Assembly: GCA_036733305.1 (NCBI GenBank) | Contig: DAINAT010000002.1 | Coordinates: forward strand, 1-64,000 | DNA: 64,000 bases | Direction of reading: 5' to 3' | Source: UBA7672 sp036733305 | Lineage (GTDB): Bacteria > Pseudomonadota > Alphaproteobacteria > Caulobacterales > Hyphomonadaceae | In this document: positions 49,396-58,070 of the stretch, one piece after another | Layout of the letters: each line of letters starts with the position of its first letter | How positions within the stretch are numbered: the stretch's first letter is position 1 | Notes under the pieces: model-generated | Databases searched by the model: none | What the model was told of the DNA's origin: nothing | The model's input: the letters and a program-made list of their open reading frames with translations, nothing else | Position numbers and translations under genes: made by a program

Positions 49396-50274
49396 ATGCG
49401 GTACGACATCAGCCTCACCATACGCTACAAATACCAGGCGCCGGCTGCGGGCGGGCGACACATCCTCTACATGACGCCGGGGGATACGCCGGACCAACGA
49501 CCAATAACGTCGCTGCTGGACATCACGCCCGCGCCGGATGAGCGCAGCGCGCGAACTGACTTCTTCGGAAACACGCTGGTCGAAGTCGCCTTTCGCGCGC
49601 CGCACGCCGAGATCGAATTCAGAATGCGCTCGCGTGTTGAACGATCGATGAGACCGCCGAACGTTGACGCATCGACGCCAATTGCAGCGCTGCCCGACGA
49701 ACTCGCCGCGTTGCGGACGCTCGACGCGAGCTCTCCGCACCATTTCCTCGCCGATAGCCCACGCGTACGTGCGCGGCCGGAGTTTCGCACCTATGCGCTC
49801 GAACAGATCGAGCCTCACATGACGACGACCTGGCAGATTGTCGAGGCAATCGGAAAGGCTCTGGATCGCGACATGACCTTCGATCCTGGGGCAACCGATG
49901 TGGATACGCCGCCTGAAGAAGCTTTCGCGCGGCGTCACGGCGTGTGCCAGGACTTCACGCATATCATGATCGCCTGCCTGCGCTCGATCGATATTCCGGC
50001 GGGCTATGTCAGCGGCTTCCTGCGTACGTTACCACCACCAGGACAGGCCAGACTGGAAGGTGCCGACGCGATGCACGCGTGGGCGCGGACGTGGTGCGGA
50101 CAAGCGGCGGGTTGGATCGAGTACGATCCAACCAATGGAATCCGTGCGGGCGATGATCACATCGTGGTCGCCTATGGCCGCGACTATGGTGACGTGGCGC
50201 CGGTCCGCGGCATCGTCCGCACCGCGGGCAGCCAGTCCAGCGCGCAAGCGGTGGACGTGGCGCCTTTGGATTGA
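49396..50274 (+). CDS. Transglutaminase-like peptidase/ligase
   Basis: A 292-residue protein. The N-terminal beta domain (YDISLTIRYKYQAPAAGGRH) is typical of bacterial transglutaminases (Bact_transglu_N). The core has Cys184 (RHGVCQDFTHIMIACLRSI), His227 (DAMHAWARTWC) and Asp244 (WIEYDPTNGI). It begins two bases past the ATP-grasp gene and completes the operon. It could cleave or ligate a peptide bond involving glutamate/glutamine side chains; substrate unknown. No signal peptide, so cytoplasmic. Confidence 0.9.
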   Translation: MRYDISLTIRYKYQAPAAGGRHILYMTPGDTPDQRPITSLLDITPAPDERSARTDFFGNTLVEVAFRAPHAEIEFRMRSRVERSMRPPNVDASTPIAALPDELAALRTLDASSPHHFLADSPRVRARPEFRTYALEQIEPHMTTTWQIVEAIGKALDRDMTFDPGATDVDTPPEEAFARRHGVCQDFTHIMIACLRSIDIPAGYVSGFLRTLPPPGQARLEGADAMHAWARTWCGQAAGWIEYDPTNGIRAGDDHIVVAYGRDYGDVAPVRGIVRTAGSQSSAQAVDVAPLD

Positions 50275-50310
50275 ATTTCAACGAACCGGTTGCGACGCCG
50301 CCGCGCCTTC

Positions 50311-51573
50311 TCAACCGCCCTCGCCGCGATCGATCTGAGCAGCAACACCAGCGTGGAAAGCCAGCGTTTCCTCAACCAACGCACGCGAACCGCCCGGCGT
50401 TGGCCAGGCGGCTGTTTTCACGATGACAAGGTCGCGCTTCTGGTCGACGAAGATGTACTGGCCGTGGATGCCGACTGCCATGTAGACGCCGTCCTCGCCC
50501 GGCGGCAGCCACCATTGATAGCCGTATCCGCGCGGCGCGTTGGTGCCCAGCGCCCCGATCTGTGTGTGCGGCGATTGCGGGCTCGTCGCGACCTTGACCC
50601 AATCAGCCGGAACAACCTGCTTTCCGTTGATCTTGCCATTGTGAAGGAACATCAGACCAAAGCGGCCATAGTCACGCAGACGCGCGGAAATGCCACCGGC
50701 TGCTGCTTCACGCCCGGCACTGCCCGGCGCATCGAGTATCCAGCGGGCATCGGCTTCTGCGCCCATGGGCTGCCACACCTTGCGGGACAGATAATTGGCG
50801 AGAGGCTCACCCGTCGCCTTGGCGAGCAGTGCGCCTAGAACTTCCGTATCCGCACTCGCATAGTTGAACTTCACGCCCGGCTCGCGCACGGCCTTGAAGC
50901 CCTTCGCGAAGTCGTAGAGCCCGCCTTGATTGCGCGCGAGCACACCGATGAAGCGCGCCAGATCCGAGTCAGCTGTCGCCTGGCTCTCGTCGAAGCTGGT
51001 GCCGGACGACATTTCCAGCACGTTGCGGATCGTCGCCTTCTCATAGGCTCCGCCGGCGACGTCCGGGAGATACTGCGTGACCATGTCGTCGATGCTGGCG
51101 ATCTTGCCGTCCGCAACCGCCTCACCCACGAGCGTCGAGACCACCGACTTGCCCATCGAGAACGAGATGAAGCGCGTGGCCGGATCAGCTCCCAGAGCGT
51201 AGCGCTCGTACAGGACTTTGTCGCCGTGCAGGATAAGAAGCCCGGAGACGTGATTGCTGGCGATGAAATCATCCGCGCCTAACGTCTTGCCGTTGAACTC
51301 ATAACGCGGAGCAAAGCTGCGGCCCGATGCGATCAGGGGCGCAACCTGTCCGGTGGCCGCAGCCACGCGGCGCGAGGGGAAGATCTCCTCGATATTCTGG
51401 AAAGCCGCTGCATTGAATTTCTGCGTCATCCATGTGGCGCGCGTGCCCACGTCGCGCGGTGCGCCCTGATCAGCGACAGCAATTTCTGGTGCGTTCGTAT
51501 TCGCGGCCGGCGTAGCGCAGGCAGCAAAGCCCAGCGCCAGCGCGGCGAGCAGAGTGGTCTTTTGAGTTTTCAT
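50311..51573 (-). CDS. Secreted serine hydrolase, beta-lactamase class C fold
   Basis: A 420-residue exported protein with signal and lipobox (TLLAALALGFAAC). The catalytic SxxK is SMGK at residues 139-142, with a likely second motif YAS (KFNYASADTEVLG). A GIHGQYIFVDQ stretch takes the place of the third HTG-like motif. It resembles the 6-aminohexanoate-dimer hydrolase/EstB group, which can act as esterase or amidase rather than a drug-resistance enzyme. Converges on the transglutaminase gene across 36 nt. ATG 51573 is chosen because the signal starts there; open frame to 51657. Confidence 0.88.
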   Translation of the reverse strand: MKTQKTTLLAALALGFAACATPAANTNAPEIAVADQGAPRDVGTRATWMTQKFNAAAFQNIEEIFPSRRVAAATGQVAPLIASGRSFAPRYEFNGKTLGADDFIASNHVSGLLILHGDKVLYERYALGADPATRFISFSMGKSVVSTLVGEAVADGKIASIDDMVTQYLPDVAGGAYEKATIRNVLEMSSGTSFDESQATADSDLARFIGVLARNQGGLYDFAKGFKAVREPGVKFNYASADTEVLGALLAKATGEPLANYLSRKVWQPMGAEADARWILDAPGSAGREAAAGGISARLRDYGRFGLMFLHNGKINGKQVVPADWVKVATSPQSPHTQIGALGTNAPRGYGYQWWLPPGEDGVYMAVGIHGQYIFVDQKRDLVIVKTAAWPTPGGSRALVEETLAFHAGVAAQIDRGEGG

Positions 51574-51648
51574 TTTTTTGCGTTTCCGTTTTTCCCTGCC
51601 GGCTTGATACCAGATCGTCTGGCGCTGGCCAGCGTTAAGGGCTCGCAC

Positions 51649-51665
51649 CGCCATCAATGATGGCG
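51649..51665 (-). terminator. Weak hairpin after the PLP-enzyme gene
   Basis: CGCCAT and ATGGCG arms with loop CAATG lie 34 nt past the stop at 51699 on the minus strand. No T run, so termination is uncertain. Confidence 0.3.
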
Positions 51666-51698
51666 ACCAAGAAAAACACGCTGCTGGAGCTTTCCGGC

Positions 51699-52991
51699 TT
51701 ACGCCGCGATGACGTCTAGCGCCGCCCTAAGTTTCAGGACGTCCCTATCGGAGTTAAAGAGCGCTGGCGTGACGCGTATGCATGCGCCCTTCGCCAATCC
51801 AATGCGGTGGACTGTGAAGATGCCGAACTCGTCCAGGAGGCGCTTGGCTAGGGCGATGTTATCAGCGTCTGACGTTTTGCCTTTAAGGCGGAAGCACGTG
51901 ATGCCCGCATACATCGATCGATCTGTAGGTGTAAGTACCTCGATCTTCGGATTTGCGCGGGCGGGTTCGGCCCAGAGGTCACGGAGGTGTTGGAGTCGCG
52001 CGGCCTTGTTGGCGACACCGATGGATTCGTGGAAGTCAATCGCAGCGGGGACGCTGAGATAGGATGCCCAGCTGACGGTGCCCGGATGAACGCGGGACTC
52101 GATCGAGGCGCGATAGGTGGTGGTCGCCCCGAAGTGCGGATCGATGTCCTGGATTCGATCTCGCTTGATGTAAGCGAGCCCCACACCAAGCGGCGCGCCG
52201 ATCCATTTGTGCAGGTTCACACCGATGAAATCGGCTTTCAGGTCTGGCAACTTGAAGTCGATCTGCCCAAAGGAGTGCGCCGCATCAACAATCACGTCTG
52301 CGCCCTGCGCGCGTGCGAGATCGGCGATCTCGCCTACAGGAATAACGAGACCACTCCGGTGACCCAGATGCGTGAGCAGGAGAAGCTTCGTTTTCGGGTG
52401 CTCGCGAAGTGCCGCGGCATAGGTATCGATCACGCCTTGCCGAGTTGCAGGCTCCGGCAGGCTGATACCGACGACATCGACACCGCGCCGCTCTTTCAGC
52501 CAGTTCATGGCCGGGATCATGCTGTCATAGTCATGATCCGCGTACATGACCGTGTCGCCGGGCTTCAGCTTGTTGTAGCCGCTGATAAGCGCATGCAACG
52601 CCTCGGTGGCGTTTCGCGTGAAAACGATTTCCTCGGGTTGTACGCCCAGCATGGCTGCCGTCTTTGCGATGATCTGGCGATATTCGGCTGGATACTCGCG
52701 GCGCTGCCAGAAGGAGTTGCGGCGGTTCACGAAATCGATCTTGGTCTTGTAGACCTCCATCACTGGTCTAGCGACGATACCCCAATTCCCGTTCTCAAGC
52801 TGGGTTATCTCGTCAGTTACATCGTAGAGTGACGCGACTTTTGCCCAGTAAGATTCATCGGCAGCCAAGCTGGACGGATCAACGTTGCCTGCGCTCAGCG
52901 ACTTGGCATCACGCAACGTATTGCACCCCTGAAGCAACAAAGCGGCAGCAGACGTGGCTTTCAAAGCTGCGCGCCTGGACAGGTTGATCAT
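51699..52991 (-). CDS. Exported aminotransferase class V (isopenicillin N epimerase-like) protein
   Basis: A 430-residue PLP enzyme. The N-terminus MINLSRRAALKATSAAALLL is a twin-arginine (Tat) signal followed by a lipobox-like LLLQGC, so the folded, cofactor-bound enzyme is probably exported. The PLP fold has FTRNATEALHALISGYNKLKPGD, DADVIVDAAHSFGQIDF-type Asp (DVIVDAAHSFGQ) and the Schiff-base lysine in GVNLHKWIGAPLGVG. It resembles isopenicillin N epimerase / cysteine desulfurase-like proteins; substrate unknown. A periplasmic PLP enzyme is unusual. ATG 52991 chosen for the signal; open frame to 53099. Confidence 0.88.
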   Translation of the reverse strand: MINLSRRAALKATSAAALLLQGCNTLRDAKSLSAGNVDPSSLAADESYWAKVASLYDVTDEITQLENGNWGIVARPVMEVYKTKIDFVNRRNSFWQRREYPAEYRQIIAKTAAMLGVQPEEIVFTRNATEALHALISGYNKLKPGDTVMYADHDYDSMIPAMNWLKERRGVDVVGISLPEPATRQGVIDTYAAALREHPKTKLLLLTHLGHRSGLVIPVGEIADLARAQGADVIVDAAHSFGQIDFKLPDLKADFIGVNLHKWIGAPLGVGLAYIKRDRIQDIDPHFGATTTYRASIESRVHPGTVSWASYLSVPAAIDFHESIGVANKAARLQHLRDLWAEPARANPKIEVLTPTDRSMYAGITCFRLKGKTSDADNIALAKRLLDEFGIFTVHRIGLAKGACIRVTPALFNSDRDVLKLRAALDVIAA

Positions 52992-53186
52992 GACATCTCC
53001 GTCTGCATCGGTGATTGAGGTGTGAGCGTCGCCGGAGGCGTATGCACGAACCAATTTCAGGTGAGCTATCGTTTGATCTGAACCACGCCGTCTGCGCAAG
53101 AATTCCAGTCACAAGCGCCAGATCGACGAGCACGCCACGGCCGTCGCTTTTGACAGCGATATCTCGGCCCGCACGTCCGCCTCGCA

Positions 53187-53663
53187 CTACTTTGCCTTTT
53201 GGCAACCGATCATGCCGCCGACCGGAAGGACGGTTGCGAAGCCCTGTTTGTCGGTTGTACGCATGACGCCTTGCTTGATGATGGCGCCGTCCTGAATCGG
53301 GCGGGAGGTATCGTAGGTAAGCTCAACGTCAAAACTGTACTGATTGCTCGAGAAGGTCTGCTTTTCGAAGTGACCAAAAACGCGTTCTCCACCGGTCGTC
53401 TTCCGCGCGAGTTGGCGATCGCGGCCGCCGATGCGGACCGTGGCGCTGGCGGGCGACTCGGAAGCAAACATGATGAAGACGGGTTGCTGCGTACGACTCC
53501 ACAGGAAGAGCCCGCAACGGCCTGGCGAGAGTTTCTGCGCGGACAAGGCCTCAAGCTTTATGCCGCCGATATCGATTTGATTGGACGTTCCCTGGGCGTA
53601 TGCCGGGCCGCCCAACAGGGTGATGGCCGCGGCTAAAACTGCGCGCTTCAATAAGGAAGCCAT
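53187..53663 (-). CDS. Small secreted protein at the end of the gsp operon
   Basis: A 158-residue exported protein with a Sec signal (SLLKRAVLAAAITLLGGPAYA-Q type). The mature part has ALSAQKLSPGRCGLFLWSRTQ and two cysteines (RCG and IGCQ) that could form a disulfide. I recognise no family. Its start overlaps the end of gspN by 16 nt on the same strand, so it is co-transcribed with the type II secretion genes. It could be a pseudopilin-like accessory, a chaperone or a secreted substrate; none is shown by sequence. Confidence 0.75.
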   Translation of the reverse strand: MASLLKRAVLAAAITLLGGPAYAQGTSNQIDIGGIKLEALSAQKLSPGRCGLFLWSRTQQPVFIMFASESPASATVRIGGRDRQLARKTTGGERVFGHFEKQTFSSNQYSFDVELTYDTSRPIQDGAIIKQGVMRTTDKQGFATVLPVGGMIGCQKAK

Positions 53664-54382
53664 GTCATGTCACCCTTGCTGTTGAAAGCCGCAGCCTGTT
53701 CATCCGGCATGAAGCCAGCAGCGATGAGAGACGCAGCCAGAGGTGGCTTCGAGGTTCTGTAGGTAACGCTCCAGCTACCCGTACCATTCCCGGAGAGGTC
53801 TAGCAAAGCCAAGGCGCTGTCGCCTGCCGCCTCGCCTTGAAGCGTGAGGCGAGCGATCTGTCCCATACAGGCTGCGTTCCCAGTGAGGAGCGGCGCCTCC
53901 CCTCCGGTCTGCTCGGCGACTTTGACCAGTACATCGCTATCGATCTGGCCTTGCGCGGCGGCGCAAACCTGCTGGCGGAAGGTTATATCCAGACCGGTGA
54001 CGCGGGTTGCACCGGGCACGCGCCCAAACCCTTGGGCGTGTAGGCCGGAAATGGTGAGTATGGGCGCTTCTAGACGGCGATCGCCATTCAAGCCCGCGTG
54101 GAGACGAACCTGACCCGACAGGTCGGGACCAGCAAAGACGATGTCGCTGACGACTGATCCTTGCATCAGATCAAATAGCGAAGCGGTAACCGTGGCGTCG
54201 CCTCCATTTAGACCACCGAGATCGACCTGCCGGAGTGTGGCGCGCCAGATCGTACCCTCGGCCCGATGGAAAGTGAGGACGCCTTCCGAGCCGCGGAAAA
54301 GAAGCTGCGCCGGGGCAAGCGCTATGGCGAAAACAGCCAACGCGATCACAAAGATAACGATATGCCAGATGCGAATTTTCAT
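53648..54382 (-). CDS. gspN: Type II secretion protein GspN
   Basis: A 244-residue inner-membrane protein: one N-terminal helix (IWHIVIFVIALAVFAIALAP) and a periplasmic domain typical of GspN (EGTIWRATLRQVDLGGLNGGDA). GspN helps some type II systems but is missing in others. Its start overlaps gspM by 4 nt. The 16-nt overlap with the downstream secreted protein ties that gene to the operon. Confidence 0.85.
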   Translation of the reverse strand: MKIRIWHIVIFVIALAVFAIALAPAQLLFRGSEGVLTFHRAEGTIWRATLRQVDLGGLNGGDATVTASLFDLMQGSVVSDIVFAGPDLSGQVRLHAGLNGDRRLEAPILTISGLHAQGFGRVPGATRVTGLDITFRQQVCAAAQGQIDSDVLVKVAEQTGGEAPLLTGNAACMGQIARLTLQGEAAGDSALALLDLSGNGTGSWSVTYRTSKPPLAASLIAAGFMPDEQAAAFNSKGDMTWLPY

Positions 54383-54855
54383 CGTGACGCGATCGTCGCT
54401 TCGGCTCCGACGATGTCACCCTCACCTACCCGCACCAACGAGATGCGGCTGACGATGAGTCCGGCGCGCTCGACAGTATCGAGCCATTGATAAACGTATT
54501 TTGCGTCGATCGGCTCAAACGTAGCGCGGATGCTTGTGGGGCCATCCGGCTCGATCCGCGCGGGAGCTAGGCCGAACTGATTGGCGACAGCGACGACGAT
54601 GCCGCGTACTGAACCATCGCTCGTGGGAACTGGCGTAGCGGCAACACTGCCTTCGAGCGACCTGAGGCGAGCGAGATCGTCACGCATCTGGAGTGCGCTC
54701 GAGAGATCAGCGGAGGACGTTTCGCGATATGCGGCGGCCGCCTGATAAGCGAAGAGCAGTGCACCGCCACCAACGATAACAAAAGCGGCGACCTTGAGAA
54801 AAAGCTGTTCGCGGCCCGTGCGTGAATTGAACCAAGAGACCAAGCTGTCGCTCAT
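54379..54855 (-). CDS. gspM: Type II secretion protein GspM
   Basis: A 158-residue inner-membrane assembly-platform protein. The N-terminus has SWFNSRTGREQLFLKVAAFV leading into one helix, and the periplasmic ferredoxin-like domain ends YVYQWLDTVERAGLIVSRIS. It binds GspL and GspE. The start overlaps gspL by 4 nt and the stop overlaps gspN by 4 nt. Confidence 0.88.
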   Translation of the reverse strand: MSDSLVSWFNSRTGREQLFLKVAAFVIVGGGALLFAYQAAAAYRETSSADLSSALQMRDDLARLRSLEGSVAATPVPTSDGSVRGIVVAVANQFGLAPARIEPDGPTSIRATFEPIDAKYVYQWLDTVERAGLIVSRISLVRVGEGDIVGAEATIASR

Positions 54856-56069
54856 GACACTTCCACCGACACGGTAAGGTTCACGCGCCCATCGTTGGTC
54901 TGCATCTGGCCGAGTTTGAGATTGGCGATGGAGGCGCTGAGGTCGATCATGGCGGCGTCGAGCGCGGGCGACTGGGCGCTGGAGAAGCGTAAAGTAACGA
55001 GGCGACTGGGGCCGTCGTTGCGTACCTCTTCGAGCCGAACATCCGGGTGGGAGCGCAGGACGGCAGCGACGACATTGCTGTTGGAGATGGCGGGATTGAT
55101 GGCTGGTCGCGCGGCAGCGTTGAGGGCTGCGGTAACCTGTGCGCGCAAATTGGCGACGCGCTTTGTGCCGGGCCGGAGCTGCAGGAATGCGGCCTCATTG
55201 GCGGCGGAGAGTTCGGCGGCGGCCTGTGCATCGCGATAGCCGTCAGCGGCCATGACGCCGAGTTGGAGAGCCGCGGCGGCGATGGCGAGGCCGGCAGCGA
55301 GCCCCCAGGCGCCGACGGATGCAGCCTTGCGCTTGATCAGAGCGAACTCGCCCTGCCGCAGATTGGGCGCGTAAGCTGGGGGCGCAGAGGCCGCGCGGCA
55401 GAGCGTGGATAACAGGTTCTGGTCTGGCAACTGCGTTAGGGTGGGTGCGGGTTGGGGAAGACGCGTCGTGAGCCCGGGAGCATCGATGCCAAAGGTTTCG
55501 ACCGCGGTGATACTACCGGGAGCCTGCGCGATCCACGCCGGGAGGAGCGCCGACACAAGGTCAGCCTCTATGGCAAAGGAACCTTGTTCGCCGCCCGCGA
55601 TGATGGCGTGGTTGCCGAGATTGATGATCTGCACGACACCCGCGCGGACGGGCCAGATGGCGCTGTCGAGATGGATGGCGCCAGGATTGGCGTTTGCTGT
55701 TGCACAGCGATCGATCCAGCGTTGCAGACGGCGGCGGTCAAACGCAGCGACAAGTCGGCGGCCGCTGGTTTCCGCGCCCATGGCGAAGACGGCGTTTTCT
55801 GTCTCGATGGCGAGCGCACCATCAAACAGGTAAGCGGCAGCGGCGCGAGCTTGCGCATCAGATCCGGCAGACAACTGGACGCTTTTCAACTGCGCTTCGG
55901 AGCCGGGGACAACCAGAACTGTATCGGCAGGTGTAGACGCGGGCGCCGTATCCGAAGCGTTGAGCACGCCCTGTTGCAGAATTTCACCTGTGCTGCGGCT
56001 AACCCGTGTCCAGTTCAAAGGTGCTTCGGGGCTGGCGCCGCCGAACAGGATGAGAAGCGTTGAACTCAC
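54852..56069 (-). CDS. gspL: Type II secretion protein GspL
   Basis: A 405-residue protein: a cytoplasmic actin-like domain that binds GspE (SGRRLVAAFDRRRLQRWIDR), one membrane helix (GAWGLAAGLAIAAAALQLGV) and a periplasmic ferredoxin-like domain that contacts GspM. I use GTG 56069, whose GTGA overlaps the gspK stop; the open frame to 56294 is not credible. Part of the inner-membrane platform. Confidence 0.88.
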   Translation of the reverse strand: MSSTLLILFGGASPEAPLNWTRVSRSTGEILQQGVLNASDTAPASTPADTVLVVPGSEAQLKSVQLSAGSDAQARAAAAYLFDGALAIETENAVFAMGAETSGRRLVAAFDRRRLQRWIDRCATANANPGAIHLDSAIWPVRAGVVQIINLGNHAIIAGGEQGSFAIEADLVSALLPAWIAQAPGSITAVETFGIDAPGLTTRLPQPAPTLTQLPDQNLLSTLCRAASAPPAYAPNLRQGEFALIKRKAASVGAWGLAAGLAIAAAALQLGVMAADGYRDAQAAAELSAANEAAFLQLRPGTKRVANLRAQVTAALNAAARPAINPAISNSNVVAAVLRSHPDVRLEEVRNDGPSRLVTLRFSSAQSPALDAAMIDLSASIANLKLGQMQTNDGRVNLTVSVEVS

Positions 56070-57082
56070 AGCAGGCTTCTCCTCGGATCTGCGCCGAAGA
56101 CGCGACGCACGATACGTCCATGACCAGTGGCAGTATCCAGAAGAGCGACGTTGGTCTCCGAAGCGTCGCGGTAAGACACGCCTATGGAGATGACATACCA
56201 ACGCGGGGCAAGAACGAATAAAGCCTTGGTCGCGTCGCTGAGCGGCAGGATAGCGAGATTGGGGTGAGACAGGAACTGCTCGACACTGGTCCATCCACCC
56301 GGCGGGCGGTCGCGGATGATGCGCTCTGCGGCGGAAAGCGTGAGGTCACGGCCGACCATGACAGAGAGAAGCGCGGCCTGATCAATACGGAGCGTGTTGA
56401 TACTAACCGTGTTGGGGCCCGCAGCGGGGCGGACGCAAACGAGCGAGGAGAGCCGCGCGATGACGGACCTGTCGAAGCCACGGATGAAGCGGAGTTCGCT
56501 CGGGTCGGCGATAAGGCGGTTGGGCGGGAGGTAGGTGGCCGTAGTACCGCCATAAGCGTCATCCTCCGCACCACCCATGCCGGGCGTTGTGTCTGTGTCA
56601 ATCCAGTCTGACAGTGTGACGGCGAGCGGCCGGGCGTTGAGGATGCCTTGCATTTCGAGGAGGTGCGTGAGGCGCGCCTGCCCGGCTTCACTAGCTACCA
56701 GTGGGCCGTCCTCAGATTGTTCCGCGAGACTATTGAGATTGAAGCAGTTGTCACCGTCCCAGACGCTGATCTGCATTGCACCCTGATCCAACGGCAAGGT
56801 GAGCGTTTGACCGAACCAGTCAGACAGGCCGAGCGTGTTGCGGTCAGCCTGCGAAAGATACTGGTTGATGCGACTGGTCGCGTAGGCTTCAGCGCCGAGG
56901 AGGTACCAGCGCGACTGATCCATTTGTTCCTGGTTGGCCGTGCGCTGAATTCCGAAGCGTGCGGATTCAACAATAGTGATGGCGAGCATGCTCATGACAG
57001 AGACCATGACGAGCACGGTGGCGAGTGCAGCGCCGCGCTCGCCTTCCTTCGTGTGAGCCTTGGCTGGAGCGTTTCTGCGCAT
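56066..57082 (-). CDS. gspK: Type II secretion minor pseudopilin GspK
   Basis: A 338-residue minor pseudopilin. Prepilin peptidase would cut before AALATVLVMVSVMSMLAITI (after ERG); the +5 residue is not Glu, as usual for GspK, which sits at the pseudopilus tip. The globular domain has DGDNCFNLNSL and LSDWIDTDTTPG. I use ATG 57082, which overlaps the gspJ stop as TGATG. Confidence 0.9.
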   Translation of the reverse strand: MRRNAPAKAHTKEGERGAALATVLVMVSVMSMLAITIVESARFGIQRTANQEQMDQSRWYLLGAEAYATSRINQYLSQADRNTLGLSDWFGQTLTLPLDQGAMQISVWDGDNCFNLNSLAEQSEDGPLVASEAGQARLTHLLEMQGILNARPLAVTLSDWIDTDTTPGMGGAEDDAYGGTTATYLPPNRLIADPSELRFIRGFDRSVIARLSSLVCVRPAAGPNTVSINTLRIDQAALLSVMVGRDLTLSAAERIIRDRPPGGWTSVEQFLSHPNLAILPLSDATKALFVLAPRWYVISIGVSYRDASETNVALLDTATGHGRIVRRVFGADPRRSLL

Positions 57083-57681
57083 CAGAGCCCCGTCAACGCT
57101 TGCAAGCGGACGCGGCCATAGCGCGGCACGGTAGCGATGATGGCGACAGCCCGGGGCGTGAGCATGCCAGTAGCCGCCCAATCCTCGCGCCAGCCCGAAC
57201 CATCGTGAAATTCAAAGCGAATATCTTGCGCGCCGACGAGTAGTTCGCGCTCGCGGACTTCGGTTGTAGTGCCGGTATCAAGGATGTCGCGAGTGCGGCG
57301 GATAAGGTGGCCTTCGTCGCTCAGGAAATATTCGACGGCGACCAGAGAAGTCGAGAGAAGGTCTTCCGATCCGGCATCCCCTACGGCGCGGACGAAGCGG
57401 AGCTCCGGACGGACGCCGCCAACGCCAGTGAAGATCCTGCCCCGATTGCCGTCAGCACGGAGGATACGCGGAGCCATCTGCGCGGCATCGGCGACCAAGA
57501 GCGCGCGAGCTGACTGGAGCGTACGGAGATCTTCCTGCGCCTCTCCCACACGACTCTGCGCCTGCACGCTTTGGCCAAGCATGGCCACGCAACCACCGGC
57601 AACGAGTGCGAACACAAAAAGAGATACGAGCGCTTCGACGAGCGTGAAGCCAGCTTCAGCTGCATTCTGAGCACGTTTCAT
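57082..57681 (-). CDS. gspJ: Type II secretion minor pseudopilin GspJ
   Basis: A 199-residue minor pseudopilin with the cleavage region AEAG|FTLVEALVSLFVFALVAG (Glu at +5) and a globular domain with PELRFVRAVG. It overlaps gspI by 4 nt and gspK by one base, consistent with a translationally coupled minor-pilin block (H-I-J-K). Confidence 0.92.
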   Translation of the reverse strand: MKRAQNAAEAGFTLVEALVSLFVFALVAGGCVAMLGQSVQAQSRVGEAQEDLRTLQSARALLVADAAQMAPRILRADGNRGRIFTGVGGVRPELRFVRAVGDAGSEDLLSTSLVAVEYFLSDEGHLIRRTRDILDTGTTTEVRERELLVGAQDIRFEFHDGSGWREDWAATGMLTPRAVAIIATVPRYGRVRLQALTGL

Positions 57682-58070
57682 TGTGCACCGCCCGCGGTGG
57701 CGTAGGCGGTTACGCTGACCTGATTGCTATCAGGGCCCGTGACGTCGGATTTGAGGCGGAGCGTCGAACGATCGTCGGTACGTGCAATGTCGACGGTCCA
57801 GGCCCAAGTCCGCCCTGCCAACTCGACTTCGCCACTCCGCGTGCCGAGTTCAAGCGCAGAACGTTTGGCGAGAGTGTCGATGAGATTGTTTTCGGCAGTA
57901 AGATTGGCCAGCGCGTGAGCCTCAACCCGCGACAAAGCGCTTGCCGACTGCGACTGCATGGTGATCAGCGCAACGCCCGCTAGTGCAAACACGAACAGGG
58001 CGACAAGCGTTTCGACGATTGTGAAACCTGCGCTGCTGGCGCACGCTGGATCAGGCTGAGGGGCTGGCAA
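57678..58070 (-). CDS. gspI: Type II secretion minor pseudopilin GspI
   Basis: A minor pseudopilin of about 130 residues, cleavage region SSAG|FTIVETLVALFVFALAG, then ENNLIDTLAKRS and AGRTWAWTVDI. No ATG sits close upstream; TTG 58070, with GGGAG seven bases before it inside the gspH end, is the best start. The frame is open to 58259 but overlaps gspH entirely. Overlaps gspJ by 4 nt. Confidence 0.85.
   Translation of the reverse strand: MPAPQPDPACASSAGFTIVETLVALFVFALAGVALITMQSQSASALSRVEAHALANLTAENNLIDTLAKRSALELGTRSGEVELAGRTWAWTVDIARTDDRSTLRLKSDVTGPDSNQVSVTAYATAGGAQ

Noticed and set aside
52909..53205. 98-codon minus-strand frame between the PLP enzyme and the secreted protein
   Set aside because: It overlaps the PLP enzyme's signal region in another frame and has no recognisable motif or start signal.
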